From NCBI GenBank assembly GCA_964532485.1, contig CAZHKE010000010.1, forward strand, positions 19,710-83,709: a DNA stretch of 64,000 nucleotides, written 5' to 3'. Below, in pieces: positions 34,274 through 42,880 of this stretch (the first letter of the stretch is position 1; every line of letters begins with the position of its first letter). The notes beneath the pieces were generated by a model. It did not search any database. It had not been told where the DNA came from and worked only from the letters and a program-made list of their open reading frames with translations. The position numbers and the translations under genes were made by a program. This stretch comes from DATBSK01 sp964532485 (GTDB lineage: Bacteria > Actinomycetota > Acidimicrobiia > IMCC26256 > PALSA-555).

Positions 34274-34879
34274 ATGATCGGTGTCATCGACTACCGAGCC
34301 GGCAACGCCCCGAGCGTCGGGTACGCGCTGGAGCGCCTCGGCCTCGACCACCGCTTGGTCACGAAGGCCGATGAGCTCGACCAGTGCGACCGTCTGGTCC
34401 TACCGGGGGTCGGCGCCGCGCGCGCCACTCTCGACTCCCTCGCCGGATCTGGTCTCCTGGAGCCGCTCACGCAGCGGGTTCGGCGCGACGGCGTCCCGTT
34501 CCTCGGCATCTGCATCGGGCTGCAGGTGCTGTTCGAGCACTCGGAGGAAGGCGACGCCCGGTGCCTGGGCTGGGTCCCGGGAACCGTCCACCGGTTCGAC
34601 GACTCCCTCCGCGTTCCCCAGATCGGCTGGAACGGCGTGTGCCTCGCCCGCGCCCACCCCGTCACCGCGAGGTTCCCCGACCAGGGCCACTGCTACTTCG
34701 TGAACTCGTACTACGCGGCGCCCACCGACGCGGACGCCGTGATCGGCACGACGGAGTACGGCATCGAGTTCTGCTCGGTGGTCGCGCACGAGAACATCGT
34801 CGCCACGCAGTTCCACGCCGAGAAGAGCGGCACGCTGGGCCTGGAGATCCTCACCGGCTTCGCGCGATGGGAGCCCTGA
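34274..34879 (+). CDS. hisH: HisH-type glutamine amidotransferase
   Basis: Class I glutaminase subunit of imidazole-glycerol-phosphate synthase, 201 aa. Nucleophile C80 (FLGICIGLQVLFE), H181 and E183 (QFHAEKSG) form the triad; the usual FHPEKS is FHAEKS here. LVLPGVGAARATL holds the oxyanion strand. It feeds ammonia to HisF, in the normal pathway giving IGP and AICAR from PRFAR. It is followed directly by hisF (TGATG), and no other his genes are nearby. The partner HisF is atypical (see there), so the reaction may be non-standard. Confidence 0.88.
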   Translation: MIGVIDYRAGNAPSVGYALERLGLDHRLVTKADELDQCDRLVLPGVGAARATLDSLAGSGLLEPLTQRVRRDGVPFLGICIGLQVLFEHSEEGDARCLGWVPGTVHRFDDSLRVPQIGWNGVCLARAHPVTARFPDQGHCYFVNSYYAAPTDADAVIGTTEYGIEFCSVVAHENIVATQFHAEKSGTLGLEILTGFARWEP

Positions 34880-35703
34880 TGCTGACGAAGCGTCTCATCG
34901 CGTGCTTCGACGTCGTCGACGGACGGGTCACGAAGGCACAGCAGTTCCAGGACAACATCGACGTCGCGCCGGCGGCCGACCTCGCCCGATCGCTCTACGA
35001 CGACCAGATCGACGAGATCGTCTTCTACGACATCATGGCCAGCGCGCAGCGCCGCATGATCGACCTCCCCGTCGTGCGGTCGGTAGCTCGAGAGGTGTTC
35101 GTGCCGTTCACGGTCGGCGGAGGCATCCGCTCGGTCGATGACATGTTCGAGGTGCTGAAGGCCGGCGCCGAGAAGATCAGCATCGACTCCATGGCAGTGC
35201 GCGACCCCGCCATCATCCGAGATGGCGCCGAGGCGTTCGGTCGGCAGTGCATCGTGCTGAGCACCCAGGTGAAGTGCGTCGGTGTCCGCGAGGGGATCCC
35301 GAGCGGCTACGAGGTCTTCATCGACGGTGCTCGGACACCGACCGGGCTGGACGCGCTCGACTGGGTGCGCCGGGGCGAGGATCTCGGCGCCGGCGAGATC
35401 GTCGTGAACAGCATCGACCGCGACGGCACGGCATCGGGCTACGACCTCGAGATCACCCGGGCGGTCGCCGACGCGGTGAACCTCCCGATCATCGCATCCG
35501 GAGGAGCGGGCACCGTCGAGCACATCGCCGGCGGACTCACGATCGGCGGGGCCCAGGCGGCGATCATCAGCTCGATCCTCTACTCACCGCGCTTCGACCG
35601 GAACCTCGGTGTGCAGGAGCTCAAGCAGGGGCTTGCGGATCGCGGTGTGCCGATGCGCCCGTACCTCACGGATGGAACCGCCGCGGAGCGCGCGTCGAGC
35701 TAG
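34879..35703 (+). CDS. hisF: HisF-type cyclase homologue lacking catalytic Asp130
   Basis: A (beta-alpha)8-barrel protein of 274 aa, start overlapping the hisH stop. D11 (ACFDVVDG), K19, D51 (IVFYDIMAS), GGGIRSVDDM, TPTGLDALDW, VVNSIDRDGTASGYDLEITR and IIASGGAGTVEH match HisF. The position equal to Asp130 of Thermotoga HisF is Gln here (CIVLSTQVK in place of the usual AIDAK or GMDVK), and Asn103 is Asp. Asp11 and Asp130 are the acid-base pair of the cyclase, so normal activity is doubtful. The protein could serve another ammonia-dependent reaction with HisH, or be a diverged enzyme. Confidence 0.85.
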   Translation: MLTKRLIACFDVVDGRVTKAQQFQDNIDVAPAADLARSLYDDQIDEIVFYDIMASAQRRMIDLPVVRSVAREVFVPFTVGGGIRSVDDMFEVLKAGAEKISIDSMAVRDPAIIRDGAEAFGRQCIVLSTQVKCVGVREGIPSGYEVFIDGARTPTGLDALDWVRRGEDLGAGEIVVNSIDRDGTASGYDLEITRAVADAVNLPIIASGGAGTVEHIAGGLTIGGAQAAIISSILYSPRFDRNLGVQELKQGLADRGVPMRPYLTDGTAAERASS

Positions 35704-35709
35704 CTCTGG

Positions 35710-36102
35710 CTACCGTGCCTCACCCATCGCGACGCGCGGCGGCTCGTCGAACGGGATGCGCGAGGCGTCCGCCCAGAGGCGATCGAGGTCGTAGTAGGCG
35801 CGCGTCTCGTCGAGGAACACGTGCACGACGATGTCGCCGTAGTCGAGCAGCATCCACGACGCGTCGTCGAGTCCCTCGACACCGAACGGCTTGGAGCCGT
35901 CGTGCTCGCGCAGCTCCGCTTGGATCTCGTCGATCACCGTACGAGCCTGTCGAGCGTTCGACGCGCTCGCGATCACGAAGCAGTCGATGATCGAGATGAT
36001 CTCGCCGACGTCGAGCACGACGATGTCGTGCGCCATCTTGTCGGCTGCCGCTTCGGCGGCGACGAGCGCCCGGCTGATCGACGGTGGGGAGGAACCGGTC
36101 AA
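35710..36102 (-). CDS. rsfS: Ribosomal silencing factor RsfS
   Basis: Binds L14 and blocks joining of 30S and 50S subunits under starvation. From TTG 36102 the protein has 130 aa: SRALVAAEAAADKMAHDIVV, then SIIDCFVIASASNARQARTV and SWMLLDYGDIVVHVFLDETR, AYYDLDRLWADA. The TTG gives the normal N-terminal length; an ATG at 36159 would overlap nadD by 17 bp and add 19 residues. The TTG lies in the loop of a 7-bp hairpin (GGAACCG/CGGTTCC, 36091-36110). It follows nadD as in most bacteria. Confidence 0.9.
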   Translation of the reverse strand: MTGSSPPSISRALVAAEAAADKMAHDIVVLDVGEIISIIDCFVIASASNARQARTVIDEIQAELREHDGSKPFGVEGLDDASWMLLDYGDIVVHVFLDETRAYYDLDRLWADASRIPFDEPPRVAMGEAR

Positions 36103-36142
36103 GCGGTTCCGTTCCAGACCCGGTTCGTCGCGGGACCTGTGC

Positions 36143-36742
36143 TCATCTGGTCGCAGCATAGAGGCCGCGATCAGCGATGACACGCACCACAGCCGGCGGC
36201 ACGAGCCCGTCGACCGGGAAGCCACGCGCCAGCCGCTCGCGAATCTCGGACGACGACACGTCGAGTCGCGGGATCGTGACGTGCTCGACGCTCCAACCCG
36301 CGCCCGGCGGGTCCGCGTGTTCACCCGCGCGCTCGATCACGACGAGGTGCGCCAACGACTTGGTCTCGTCGAGACGTCGCCACGTCGACATGTTGGCGAC
36401 TGCATCCGCCCCGAGCAGCAGGTGCAACGTGCGGTCGGGGCGCGTCAACGCCTCGAGCGTGTCGGCGGTCACCGACGCGCGGACACGCTCGACCTCGACA
36501 GCGCTGGATTCGAGACCGGCGATGTCCGCGACGGCGGCCTCCACCATGGCGAGGCGGTCGGTCGCGCTCGCGACGACGCGCCCCCGCTTCTGCCACGGGT
36601 CGCCCGCCACGACGAGGAGCACGCGATCCAGGGCGAGCCGGGCGCGGCAGTCGGACGCCGCTACGACGTGGCCCACATGGATCGGGTCGAACGTGCCCCC
36701 GAGAACACCGACGGCCTCGCGCGACCCGGACGCTGCGTCCAT
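36143..36742 (-). CDS. nadD: Nicotinate-mononucleotide adenylyltransferase NadD
   Basis: Makes deamido-NAD from nicotinate mononucleotide and ATP. The 199-aa protein has the nucleotidyl-transferase motif GGTFDPIHVGH near the N-terminus, VLLVVAGDPWQKRGRVVASA, LHLLLGADAVANMSTWRR and a C-terminal DVSSSEIRERLARG (ISSTxIR-type). Start ATG 36742 was chosen. It normally follows proA; here a four-gene block separates them. Confidence 0.93.
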   Translation of the reverse strand: MDAASGSREAVGVLGGTFDPIHVGHVVAASDCRARLALDRVLLVVAGDPWQKRGRVVASATDRLAMVEAAVADIAGLESSAVEVERVRASVTADTLEALTRPDRTLHLLLGADAVANMSTWRRLDETKSLAHLVVIERAGEHADPPGAGWSVEHVTIPRLDVSSSEIRERLARGFPVDGLVPPAVVRVIADRGLYAATR

Positions 36743-36807
36743 TTCGGGAGCATACGGTTCACGAATCCGCAACACGGACGCCACGTGACCGGACCTACCC
36801 TGCTCCC

Positions 36808-37476
36808 GTGGGTGAGGCGAGCGTTGGCGAGGAGCTCGAGACGCACGTGCTGGTGCGCGTCTGGCTGCCGGATCGCCCCGGTGCGTTGGGCCTCGTCGCC
36901 GCACGCATCGGTTCCGTCGGCGGCGACATCGTCGGCGTGGACGTGCTGGAGCGCTCCGAGGGCATCGCCGTCGACGAGTTCGCGGTGGTGCTCCCGAACC
37001 TCGACGTGCTGGAGCTGTTGACCCGCGAGATCGAGCAGGTCGACGGGACCTCCGTCGAGCAGTTCCGCGTCGTCGCCGCCTTCCCCGATGCCCGGCTCGA
37101 CGCGCTCGAGTCGGCCGAGGTGCTCTGTGAGGCGAGCTCCATCGAGGCGCTCACCGGGACGCTGGTCGGGCACCTCCGGCACGAGTTCCTCGCGGACTGG
37201 TGCGTGCTGCTCGTCGGCGAGACGGTCGCCGCGGCCGCGGGCGATCACGCACCGGCCGTCGAGTTCCTCTCGGCCCTCGCGACCGGGACTGCGGCATCGC
37301 CGAAGGTCGCAGACGGCACCACCGGCCCCGACGACCTGATGGTCGCGCTGCTACCCGACCACGACGCGACGGTGCTCGCCGGGCGCGACGGCCAGGCGTT
37401 CCGCCGTCGGGAGCGGCTCCAGCTCCTGGCACTCGCCCGCATCGCCGATCGAGCCTGGACGTTGCTCGAGAGGTAG
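36808..37476 (+). CDS. ACT-domain protein
   Basis: A 222-aa protein with an N-terminal ACT domain (residues about 12-80: VLVRVWLPDRPGALGLVAAR, IGSVGGDIVGVDVLERSEG, VDEFAVVLPN). The C-terminal 120 residues have a GAF-like or unknown fold (FLADWCVLLVGETVAAAAGD, RRRERLQLLALARIADRAW). ACT domains bind amino acids, so a ligand-sensing role is possible; no catalytic domain is present. It starts with GTG, lies divergent to nadD and 9 bp upstream of the photolyase gene, so the two are probably one transcript. Confidence 0.72.
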   Translation: MGEASVGEELETHVLVRVWLPDRPGALGLVAARIGSVGGDIVGVDVLERSEGIAVDEFAVVLPNLDVLELLTREIEQVDGTSVEQFRVVAAFPDARLDALESAEVLCEASSIEALTGTLVGHLRHEFLADWCVLLVGETVAAAAGDHAPAVEFLSALATGTAASPKVADGTTGPDDLMVALLPDHDATVLAGRDGQAFRRRERLQLLALARIADRAWTLLER

Positions 37477-37485
37477 ACCCGGGGC

Positions 37486-38850
37486 GTGGATCCGGTCGTC
37501 GCGGTGTTCACCCGCGACCTGCGCGTCGCCGACCATCCGGCGCTCGCCGACGCCGCGCACGCAGGCGCGCCGCTCACCGCGCTCTTCGTGCTCGACGACG
37601 CGATCCTCGCGAGCGCATGCAACCGACCGAACCGCACTCGCTTCCTGTTGCAGTGCCTCTCCGATCTCGACGGATCGCTCCGGTCGCTCGGCAGCGAGCT
37701 CTCGGTCCGCCGCGGCGTGTGGGTCGACGAGGTGATCAGCGCGGCTCGCCTCGTGGGTGCATCGACAGTGCGCGTGGCCCAGGACGTGAGCGCCTATGCA
37801 CAGGCCCGGCTCGGAAAGCTCGAACGCGCCGCGGCCCGGGAGCGCATCGCGGTCGTGCGCGATCCGGGGATCACGGTGGTCTCGCCGGGAGCGCTCGTCC
37901 CGGCCGGTGGCGACCACTACAAGATCTTCACCCCGTACTGGCGGCGGTGGGCAGCATCATCCCTGGCGCCGCTCGCGAGAGCGCCGACTCGCCTCGAAGC
38001 GGGACGGTCAGCGGGCACGACTTCTCTTCCCGATCTCACCGATGTGTGCAGGGGCGCCTCGAGCCCGGACGTCGCACCCGGTGGCGAGACCGCGGCGCGC
38101 GCAAGGTTCGACGGTTGGCTGGAACACGATCTGGCGGCCTACCCCGACGCGCGCGACGACTTGCCGGGTGCCGCCACGTCCCGGTTGAGCCCGTACCTGC
38201 ACTTCGGGTGCATCTCGGCGACGGAGGTCGCGACCGCCGTGCGCGAGCGACCCGGTGGCGAGGAGCTCGCGCGCCAGCTGTGCTGGCGCGACTTCTTCCA
38301 CCAGCTCCTGCAGGCACGTCCCGACGCGGCTTCGTCCAACTACCGGGGTGGCGATGTGTACTGGCGCGAGGACACCGACGCGGTGCAACGATGGAAGGAG
38401 GGGCGCACCGGATACCCGGTCGTCGACGCGGGGATGCGCCAGCTGCTGCGCGAGGGCTTCATGCACAACCGCGCGCGGATGATCGTCGCATCGTTCCTCA
38501 CGAAGGACCTGCTCGTCGACTGGCGCGTCGGTTCGCGGCACTTCCTCGACTGGCTCGTCGACGGGGACGTCGCCAACAACAACCTCAACTGGCAGTGGAC
38601 GGCCGGAACCGGGACCGACACAAGCCACCGGCGAGTGTTGAACCCCTCCCGCCAAGGCACGCGCTTCGACCCCCGGGGTGACTACGTGCGGCGTTACGTC
38701 GATGAGCTGGCCGACGTCGAAGGCCGAGCAGCGCTCGATCCCGATCCGGAGACGAGAGCGCGGCGCGCGTACCCCAGCCCGATCGTCGACCACCAGGACG
38801 CGATCGCCGAGTACCGGGCGCGGCGGCTCAGTCCTCCGCGACCGTCGTGA
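37486..38850 (+). CDS. phr: Deoxyribodipyrimidine photo-lyase
   Basis: A class I CPD photolyase-like protein, 454 aa, GTG start. The N-terminal Rossmann antenna domain begins VVAVFTRDLRVADHPALADA. The FAD domain carries LSPYLHFGCIS, LCWRDFFHQLL, GYPVVDAGMRQLLREGFMHN, RMIVASFLTKDLLVDWRVG and NNNLNWQWTAGTGTDTS. The NxxWQW element is the CPD-binding region. It repairs UV dimers with blue light, which suggests an environment with sunlight. The 3' end overlaps the convergent VWA gene by 23 bp. Confidence 0.93.
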   Translation: MDPVVAVFTRDLRVADHPALADAAHAGAPLTALFVLDDAILASACNRPNRTRFLLQCLSDLDGSLRSLGSELSVRRGVWVDEVISAARLVGASTVRVAQDVSAYAQARLGKLERAAARERIAVVRDPGITVVSPGALVPAGGDHYKIFTPYWRRWAASSLAPLARAPTRLEAGRSAGTTSLPDLTDVCRGASSPDVAPGGETAARARFDGWLEHDLAAYPDARDDLPGAATSRLSPYLHFGCISATEVATAVRERPGGEELARQLCWRDFFHQLLQARPDAASSNYRGGDVYWREDTDAVQRWKEGRTGYPVVDAGMRQLLREGFMHNRARMIVASFLTKDLLVDWRVGSRHFLDWLVDGDVANNNLNWQWTAGTGTDTSHRRVLNPSRQGTRFDPRGDYVRRYVDELADVEGRAALDPDPETRARRAYPSPIVDHQDAIAEYRARRLSPPRPS

Positions 38851-40249
38851 CGAAGCTCTCGAGCTGTCGCAGGTTCCGGCACTCGTAGACGCCGTCGCAG
38901 TACGGCACGTAGTCGGAGATGATCGAGTCGCCGGTGTCCCAGTAGCCGCGCGGCTCGGGGTTGAGCCAGTAGACGTGCTTGCCGCGCTTTCGGAGCGACT
39001 CGAGGACCCAGGCCTGCGACGCGTGGTAGTTGTTGCGGGCGTCACCGAGCAGGATGATCGACGACTTCGGTGTGACCTCGCTGTGGTGGCGGTCGTGGAA
39101 GGCCTCGAGGGCGTGACCGTAGTCGGAGTGCCCGTCGACCCACACCACGTCGGCCTCGGTGTTGACGCGATGCACCGCCTCCATGACGTCGTCGCCTTCC
39201 TGGAAGAAGCGCGTGACCTCGTCGATGCCGTCGATGAAGACCCACGAGCGCACCTTCGAGAACTGGCTCGCCATCGCGTAGACGAACTGGAGCGTGAACC
39301 GGGCGAAGCTCGCCACTGAGCCGGAGATGTCGGCGATGACCATGATCTCGGGCTTCGACGGGTGCGGGTTCTTGAACTTCGGCTCTGCCGGGACACCGCC
39401 GTACGAGAGCGAGGCGCGCACGGTCTTGCGGAAGTCGAGGGTGCCGCGGTGGCGGCGGCGTCGTCGTTGCGCCAGGCGCGCCGCGAGCGCACGCGTGAGC
39501 GGGTAGATCGCGCGCTGCAGCGCGAGCATCTCGTCGCGCGACGCGTGCATGAAGTCGACGTCCTCGGGCAAGGGCTTCCGCAGCGTCCGCGCCATCGCCT
39601 CGACGCCGCGGTCGGCCACGAGGCGGCGGCGGATCTCGGCTTCGACGAGCTCCTTGAGCTCGCGAAGCCGAGCGTCGAAGTCTTCACGCTGGAGTCGCTC
39701 GCCCAGCTCGCCCTCGTCCACCGTCCCGCCGTCGCGAGCTCGCCCCATCATGCGCGCACCGAGATCGTCGAGATCGAGCTGTCGGAGCGTCCGGTAGAGG
39801 TAGTACGTGCCGCCCACGGGCCGACCCGGCTCCATGCCGGCGAACATCGTCACGGCCATCGCCGCAAGCTGGCGGAGCGCATCTCGGTCGCCGCTCATCA
39901 ACGCGTCGAGGAGCATCTGGGCCAGCTCCTCGCGGTCCATCTGGCCTCCACCGCCGCCGCCGGACGCCTCGGAGAGGAGCGACTCCCAGAGGTCGTCGCC
40001 CTCGATGCCGTCCTCGCCGCCGACGCCGGGCGACCAGAGCGAGAAGTAGACGTCGAACACGGTCTCGAACGCCTTCCAGTGGTTGTGATGCTTGACGAGC
40101 GTCGCTCCGAGCGCGGCCTTGAACACGTCGCGCTCGGAGATGTCGATGTGCTCGACCGCGTGCATCGCGTCGAGGTTCTCGGTCATCGACACCGGCAGCC
40201 CCGCGCCGCGCAGCTCGTGCACGAACCCCTGCAGGACGTCAAGCATCAC
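38828..40249 (-). CDS. VWA-domain (CoxE-like) protein
   Basis: A 473-aa cytosolic protein. The C-terminal von Willebrand A domain has a MIDAS motif DISGSVASF and a second acidic patch WVDGHSDYGHALEAF. The N-terminal half is charged and helical and includes a glycine stretch (EASGGGGGGQMDREELAQML). It belongs to the CoxE-like group that works with MoxR AAA ATPases in protein or cofactor maturation. It lies 128 bp downstream of a moxR gene on the same strand. No CO dehydrogenase genes are present, so the client is unknown. Start GTG 40249 or ATG 40246. Confidence 0.85.
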   Translation of the reverse strand: MMLDVLQGFVHELRGAGLPVSMTENLDAMHAVEHIDISERDVFKAALGATLVKHHNHWKAFETVFDVYFSLWSPGVGGEDGIEGDDLWESLLSEASGGGGGGQMDREELAQMLLDALMSGDRDALRQLAAMAVTMFAGMEPGRPVGGTYYLYRTLRQLDLDDLGARMMGRARDGGTVDEGELGERLQREDFDARLRELKELVEAEIRRRLVADRGVEAMARTLRKPLPEDVDFMHASRDEMLALQRAIYPLTRALAARLAQRRRRRHRGTLDFRKTVRASLSYGGVPAEPKFKNPHPSKPEIMVIADISGSVASFARFTLQFVYAMASQFSKVRSWVFIDGIDEVTRFFQEGDDVMEAVHRVNTEADVVWVDGHSDYGHALEAFHDRHHSEVTPKSSIILLGDARNNYHASQAWVLESLRKRGKHVYWLNPEPRGYWDTGDSIISDYVPYCDGVYECRNLRQLESFVTTVAED

Positions 40250-40377
40250 CTCTACTGCCTCACTCGCTGCGCCGCAGGGTACCTGTGGCGCGGGCGCTCG
40301 TTCGGCTGCCGGCGCCGGAGGCGCCGGCGATGGGCGGGTGGGGGCCCGACAACGTCACTCGCAGTCGTCCAGTGCGG

Positions 40378-41250
40378 TCACGTCGCGTCCGGCACGAGTT
40401 CCTTGCGGGCCTTGGCGATGTCGGATTGGTACTTGAGCAGCACGTGGAGCGTCTCGCCGATGACCTCCGGCGAGATCTCCTTGCGACCGAGGAACAGCAG
40501 CGTGCGCGCCCAGTCGATCGTCTCGGAGATCGACGGTGCCTTCTTGAGGTCGAGCTCGCGGATGGAGCGGACGACGCGGGCGACCTGCTCGGCAAGCTCG
40601 TCGTCGATCTCCGGCACCCGCACCCGCACGATGTCGCGCTCCCGGTCGAGATCGGGATAGTCGATGTGCAGGTAGAGGCAGCGGCGCTTCAACGCCTCGG
40701 AGAGCTCACGCGTGTTGTTCGACGTGAGCACCACGATCGGCCGCTGTGTCCCGGTGATCGTGCCGAGCTCGGGGATCGAGACCTGGAAGTCGGACAGCAC
40801 CTCGAGGAGCAGCGCCTCGGTCTCGATCTCGACGCGGTCGACCTCGTCGATGAGCAGGACGACCGGTTCCTCGGCTCGGATCGCCTCCAACAACGGGCGC
40901 GTGAGCAGGAACGGCTCGGAGAAGATGTCGGATTCGACGACCTCCCAGCTGGTCTCGTGCTCCCGGTCGGCCTGGATGCGCAGCAGCTGCTTCTTGTAGT
41001 TCCACTCGTACAGCGCCTTCGCCTCGTCGAGACCCTCGTAGCATTGGAGCCGGATCAGCCGGGCGCCGCCGATCCGCGCGATCGCCTTCGCGAGCTCCGT
41101 CTTGCCGACGCCGGCCGGTCCTTCGACGAGGACGGGCTTCTCCAGGCGGTCGGCGAGGTACACGACCCCCGAGATGTTGGCGTCGGCGAGGTAGTCGACC
41201 TCGCGCAGCCGTTCCGTGACGTCGGGCACCGATTCGAAGCGCTCAGCCAT
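40378..41250 (-). CDS. MoxR-family AAA+ ATPase
   Basis: A 290-aa AAA+ ATPase: Walker A EGPAGVGKTE (44-51), LQCYEGLDEAKALYEWNYKK, Walker B VVLLIDEVDRVE, sensor 1 IVVLTSNNTRELSEALKRR and the helical lid. MoxR proteins act as chaperones with VWA partners to insert cofactors or assemble complexes; the CoxE-like gene downstream is the likely partner. It lies 33 bp... upstream of proA in coordinates it is downstream of proA on the strand, so it may be read through from proA. Confidence 0.93.
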   Translation of the reverse strand: MAERFESVPDVTERLREVDYLADANISGVVYLADRLEKPVLVEGPAGVGKTELAKAIARIGGARLIRLQCYEGLDEAKALYEWNYKKQLLRIQADREHETSWEVVESDIFSEPFLLTRPLLEAIRAEEPVVLLIDEVDRVEIETEALLLEVLSDFQVSIPELGTITGTQRPIVVLTSNNTRELSEALKRRCLYLHIDYPDLDRERDIVRVRVPEIDDELAEQVARVVRSIRELDLKKAPSISETIDWARTLLFLGRKEISPEVIGETLHVLLKYQSDIAKARKELVPDAT

Positions 41251-41283
41251 CTCTGCTCTGTCGCCGCCTGCTCGAGGGTCGGA

Positions 41284-42531
41284 TCACTGCACGATCTGGC
41301 CGTCGCCCCAGACCAGGTACTTGTAGGTCGTCAGCTCGCGAAGGCCCATGGGACCGCGCGCGTGGAGCTTCTGCGTCGAGATGCCGATCTCTGCGCCGAA
41401 CCCGAAGCGTTCGCCGTCGGTGAAGCGCGTCGACGCGTTGACCATCACGACCGCGGCATCCACCTCGCGGGCGAAGCGCCGCGCCGCGTCGAGGTCGCGG
41501 GTCACGATCGCCTCGGTGTGACCGGTGCCGAACCGGTTCACGTGCTCGATCGCCGCGTCGAGATCGGCGACGACGGCAACGGCCATCTCGAGCGCGAGGA
41601 ACTCGCGACCGAAGTCGTCATCGGTCGCCGTACCCATCGGGAAGAGGAGCCGTGCCGGCTCGTCACCCCGGAGCTCGACTCCCGCGTCGACGAGCGCGCC
41701 CGCGACTCGGGGCACGAAGGCCTCGGCGACGTCACGGTGGACGACCAGAGACTCGGCGGCGTTGCAGACGCCGGGCCGGTTCGTCTTGGCATTGACCGCG
41801 ATGTCGAGGGCGGTGTCGAGATCGGCCGCCGCGTCGACGTACACGTGGCAGTTGCCGTCGCCGTCGATGATCACAGGGACGGTCGCGTTGGCGCGGATGC
41901 TCTCGATCAGGGAGGGGCCCCCGCGGGGGATCAGGCAGTCGACGTACTCGTCGAGCTGCATGACCTCGACGGCGGTCTCGTGCTCGGTGTCCTCGACGAG
42001 GATGATCGCATCGGCCGGGAGCCCCGCTTTGACGGTGCCATCGCGGAGCAGATCTGCGATCGCCTGGTTCGAACGCAGGGCACTCGACGAACCGCGCAGC
42101 AGCGCGGCGTTGCCGGACTTCAGACAGATGCCGGCGGCGTCGCTCGTGACGTTGGGGCGGTTCTCGTAGATGATCGCGATGACGCCGAGCGGGACGCGCA
42201 CTCGCTCGATGTCGAGACCGTTCGGGCGGCGCGTGCCGTCGAGCACCTCGCCGATCGGCTCGGGGAGCGCTGCGACCTGCCGCAAGCCGGCCGCCATGGC
42301 TTCGAGGCGGGTCTCGTCGAGCCGCAGACGGTCGAGCGCCGCGCCCTTCAGGCCGTCACCCTCCGCGGTCGCCAGGTCACGGGCGTTCGCGTCGAGGACC
42401 TCGGGCGCCCGGTCGACCAGCAGGTCAGCGCCGGCGAGCAGCGCCGTGTTCTTGACGACGGTGGACGCGCGGGCCAGGACACGGGACGCGTCGCGGGCGC
42501 GCCGCCCCAGCTCTTCGACCGCACTCGGCAC
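41284..42531 (-). CDS. proA: Gamma-glutamyl phosphate reductase
   Basis: Second step of proline synthesis: NADPH reduction of glutamyl-5-phosphate to the semialdehyde. The 415-aa protein starts at GTG 42531 and belongs to the aldehyde dehydrogenase superfamily: VPLGVIAIIYENRPNVTSDA, LKSGNAALLRGSSSALRSNQ, IPRGGPSLIESI, the catalytic cysteine in TNRPGVCNAAESLVVH, and FGFGAEIGISTQKLHARGPM. Separated from proB by an unusual 343-bp spacer. Confidence 0.96.
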   Translation of the reverse strand: MPSAVEELGRRARDASRVLARASTVVKNTALLAGADLLVDRAPEVLDANARDLATAEGDGLKGAALDRLRLDETRLEAMAAGLRQVAALPEPIGEVLDGTRRPNGLDIERVRVPLGVIAIIYENRPNVTSDAAGICLKSGNAALLRGSSSALRSNQAIADLLRDGTVKAGLPADAIILVEDTEHETAVEVMQLDEYVDCLIPRGGPSLIESIRANATVPVIIDGDGNCHVYVDAAADLDTALDIAVNAKTNRPGVCNAAESLVVHRDVAEAFVPRVAGALVDAGVELRGDEPARLLFPMGTATDDDFGREFLALEMAVAVVADLDAAIEHVNRFGTGHTEAIVTRDLDAARRFAREVDAAVVMVNASTRFTDGERFGFGAEIGISTQKLHARGPMGLRELTTYKYLVWGDGQIVQ

Positions 42532-42874
42532 GGATCGAGTGTATCTGTGCGCTTTCCGCGGCCTGCCCGGCGTTTCGCGCGCTGCGATCAGGAGAATTGG
42601 GGCGCCAACGAAGGCGGGGGGCGCGAGGCCGCGCCGTCGCGGACGAGCCGCCGGCGCAGGCCTCGCACCCCCCGGGACGTGTCGGTCGTCTCGGGCCTGG
42701 TCCTCGCGGACCGGGGCCCTCCCCCCGTCGACCGACGCGCCGAGTGCAGGAAGTGTGTCCGACGTCACGTCCGAAAGCAAGGCAAGGGGGCAGACGCGGC
42801 CGGGGTCGGGCGGGCGCCGGCAGCGAAGCGAGCGACCGCGGGCCGGGCATCCCGGCCCGCAGCGAGCGACGCAG
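42532..42874 (-). other. 343-bp proB-proA spacer with strong hairpins, no gene seen
   Basis: I find no credible coding frame here. There are two strong inverted repeats. CGGGGGGCGCGAGGCC (42615-42630) pairs with GGCCTCGCACCCCCCG (42659-42674) with one mismatch. GGGCCTGGTCC (42693-42703) pairs with GGACCGGGGCCC (42708-42719) with a small bulge. The end next to proB holds the GC-rich repeat at 42821-42880. Possible roles are termination after proB or control of proA. Confidence 0.6.
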
Positions 42875-42880
42875 TCAAGG
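42821..42880 (-). repeat. Stop-codon-adjacent GC-rich repeat, best copy (proB end)
   Basis: Two direct repeats AGCGAGCGAC (42827-42836 and 42861-42870) flank a perfect 10-bp inverted repeat GCGGGCCGGG/CCCGGCCCGC (42838-42847 and 42851-42860). The proB stop TGA lies 4 nt beyond the second direct repeat. Sister copies sit at the ends of rpmA (45436-45501) and, degenerate, uppS (3993-4049). Likely a dispersed transcription-terminator family. Confidence 0.75.

Noticed and set aside
33130..34351. Minus-strand frames opposite the LAGLIDADG genes
   Set aside because: They are Arg-rich shadows; the plus-strand frames carry the recognisable motifs and aligned duplicates.
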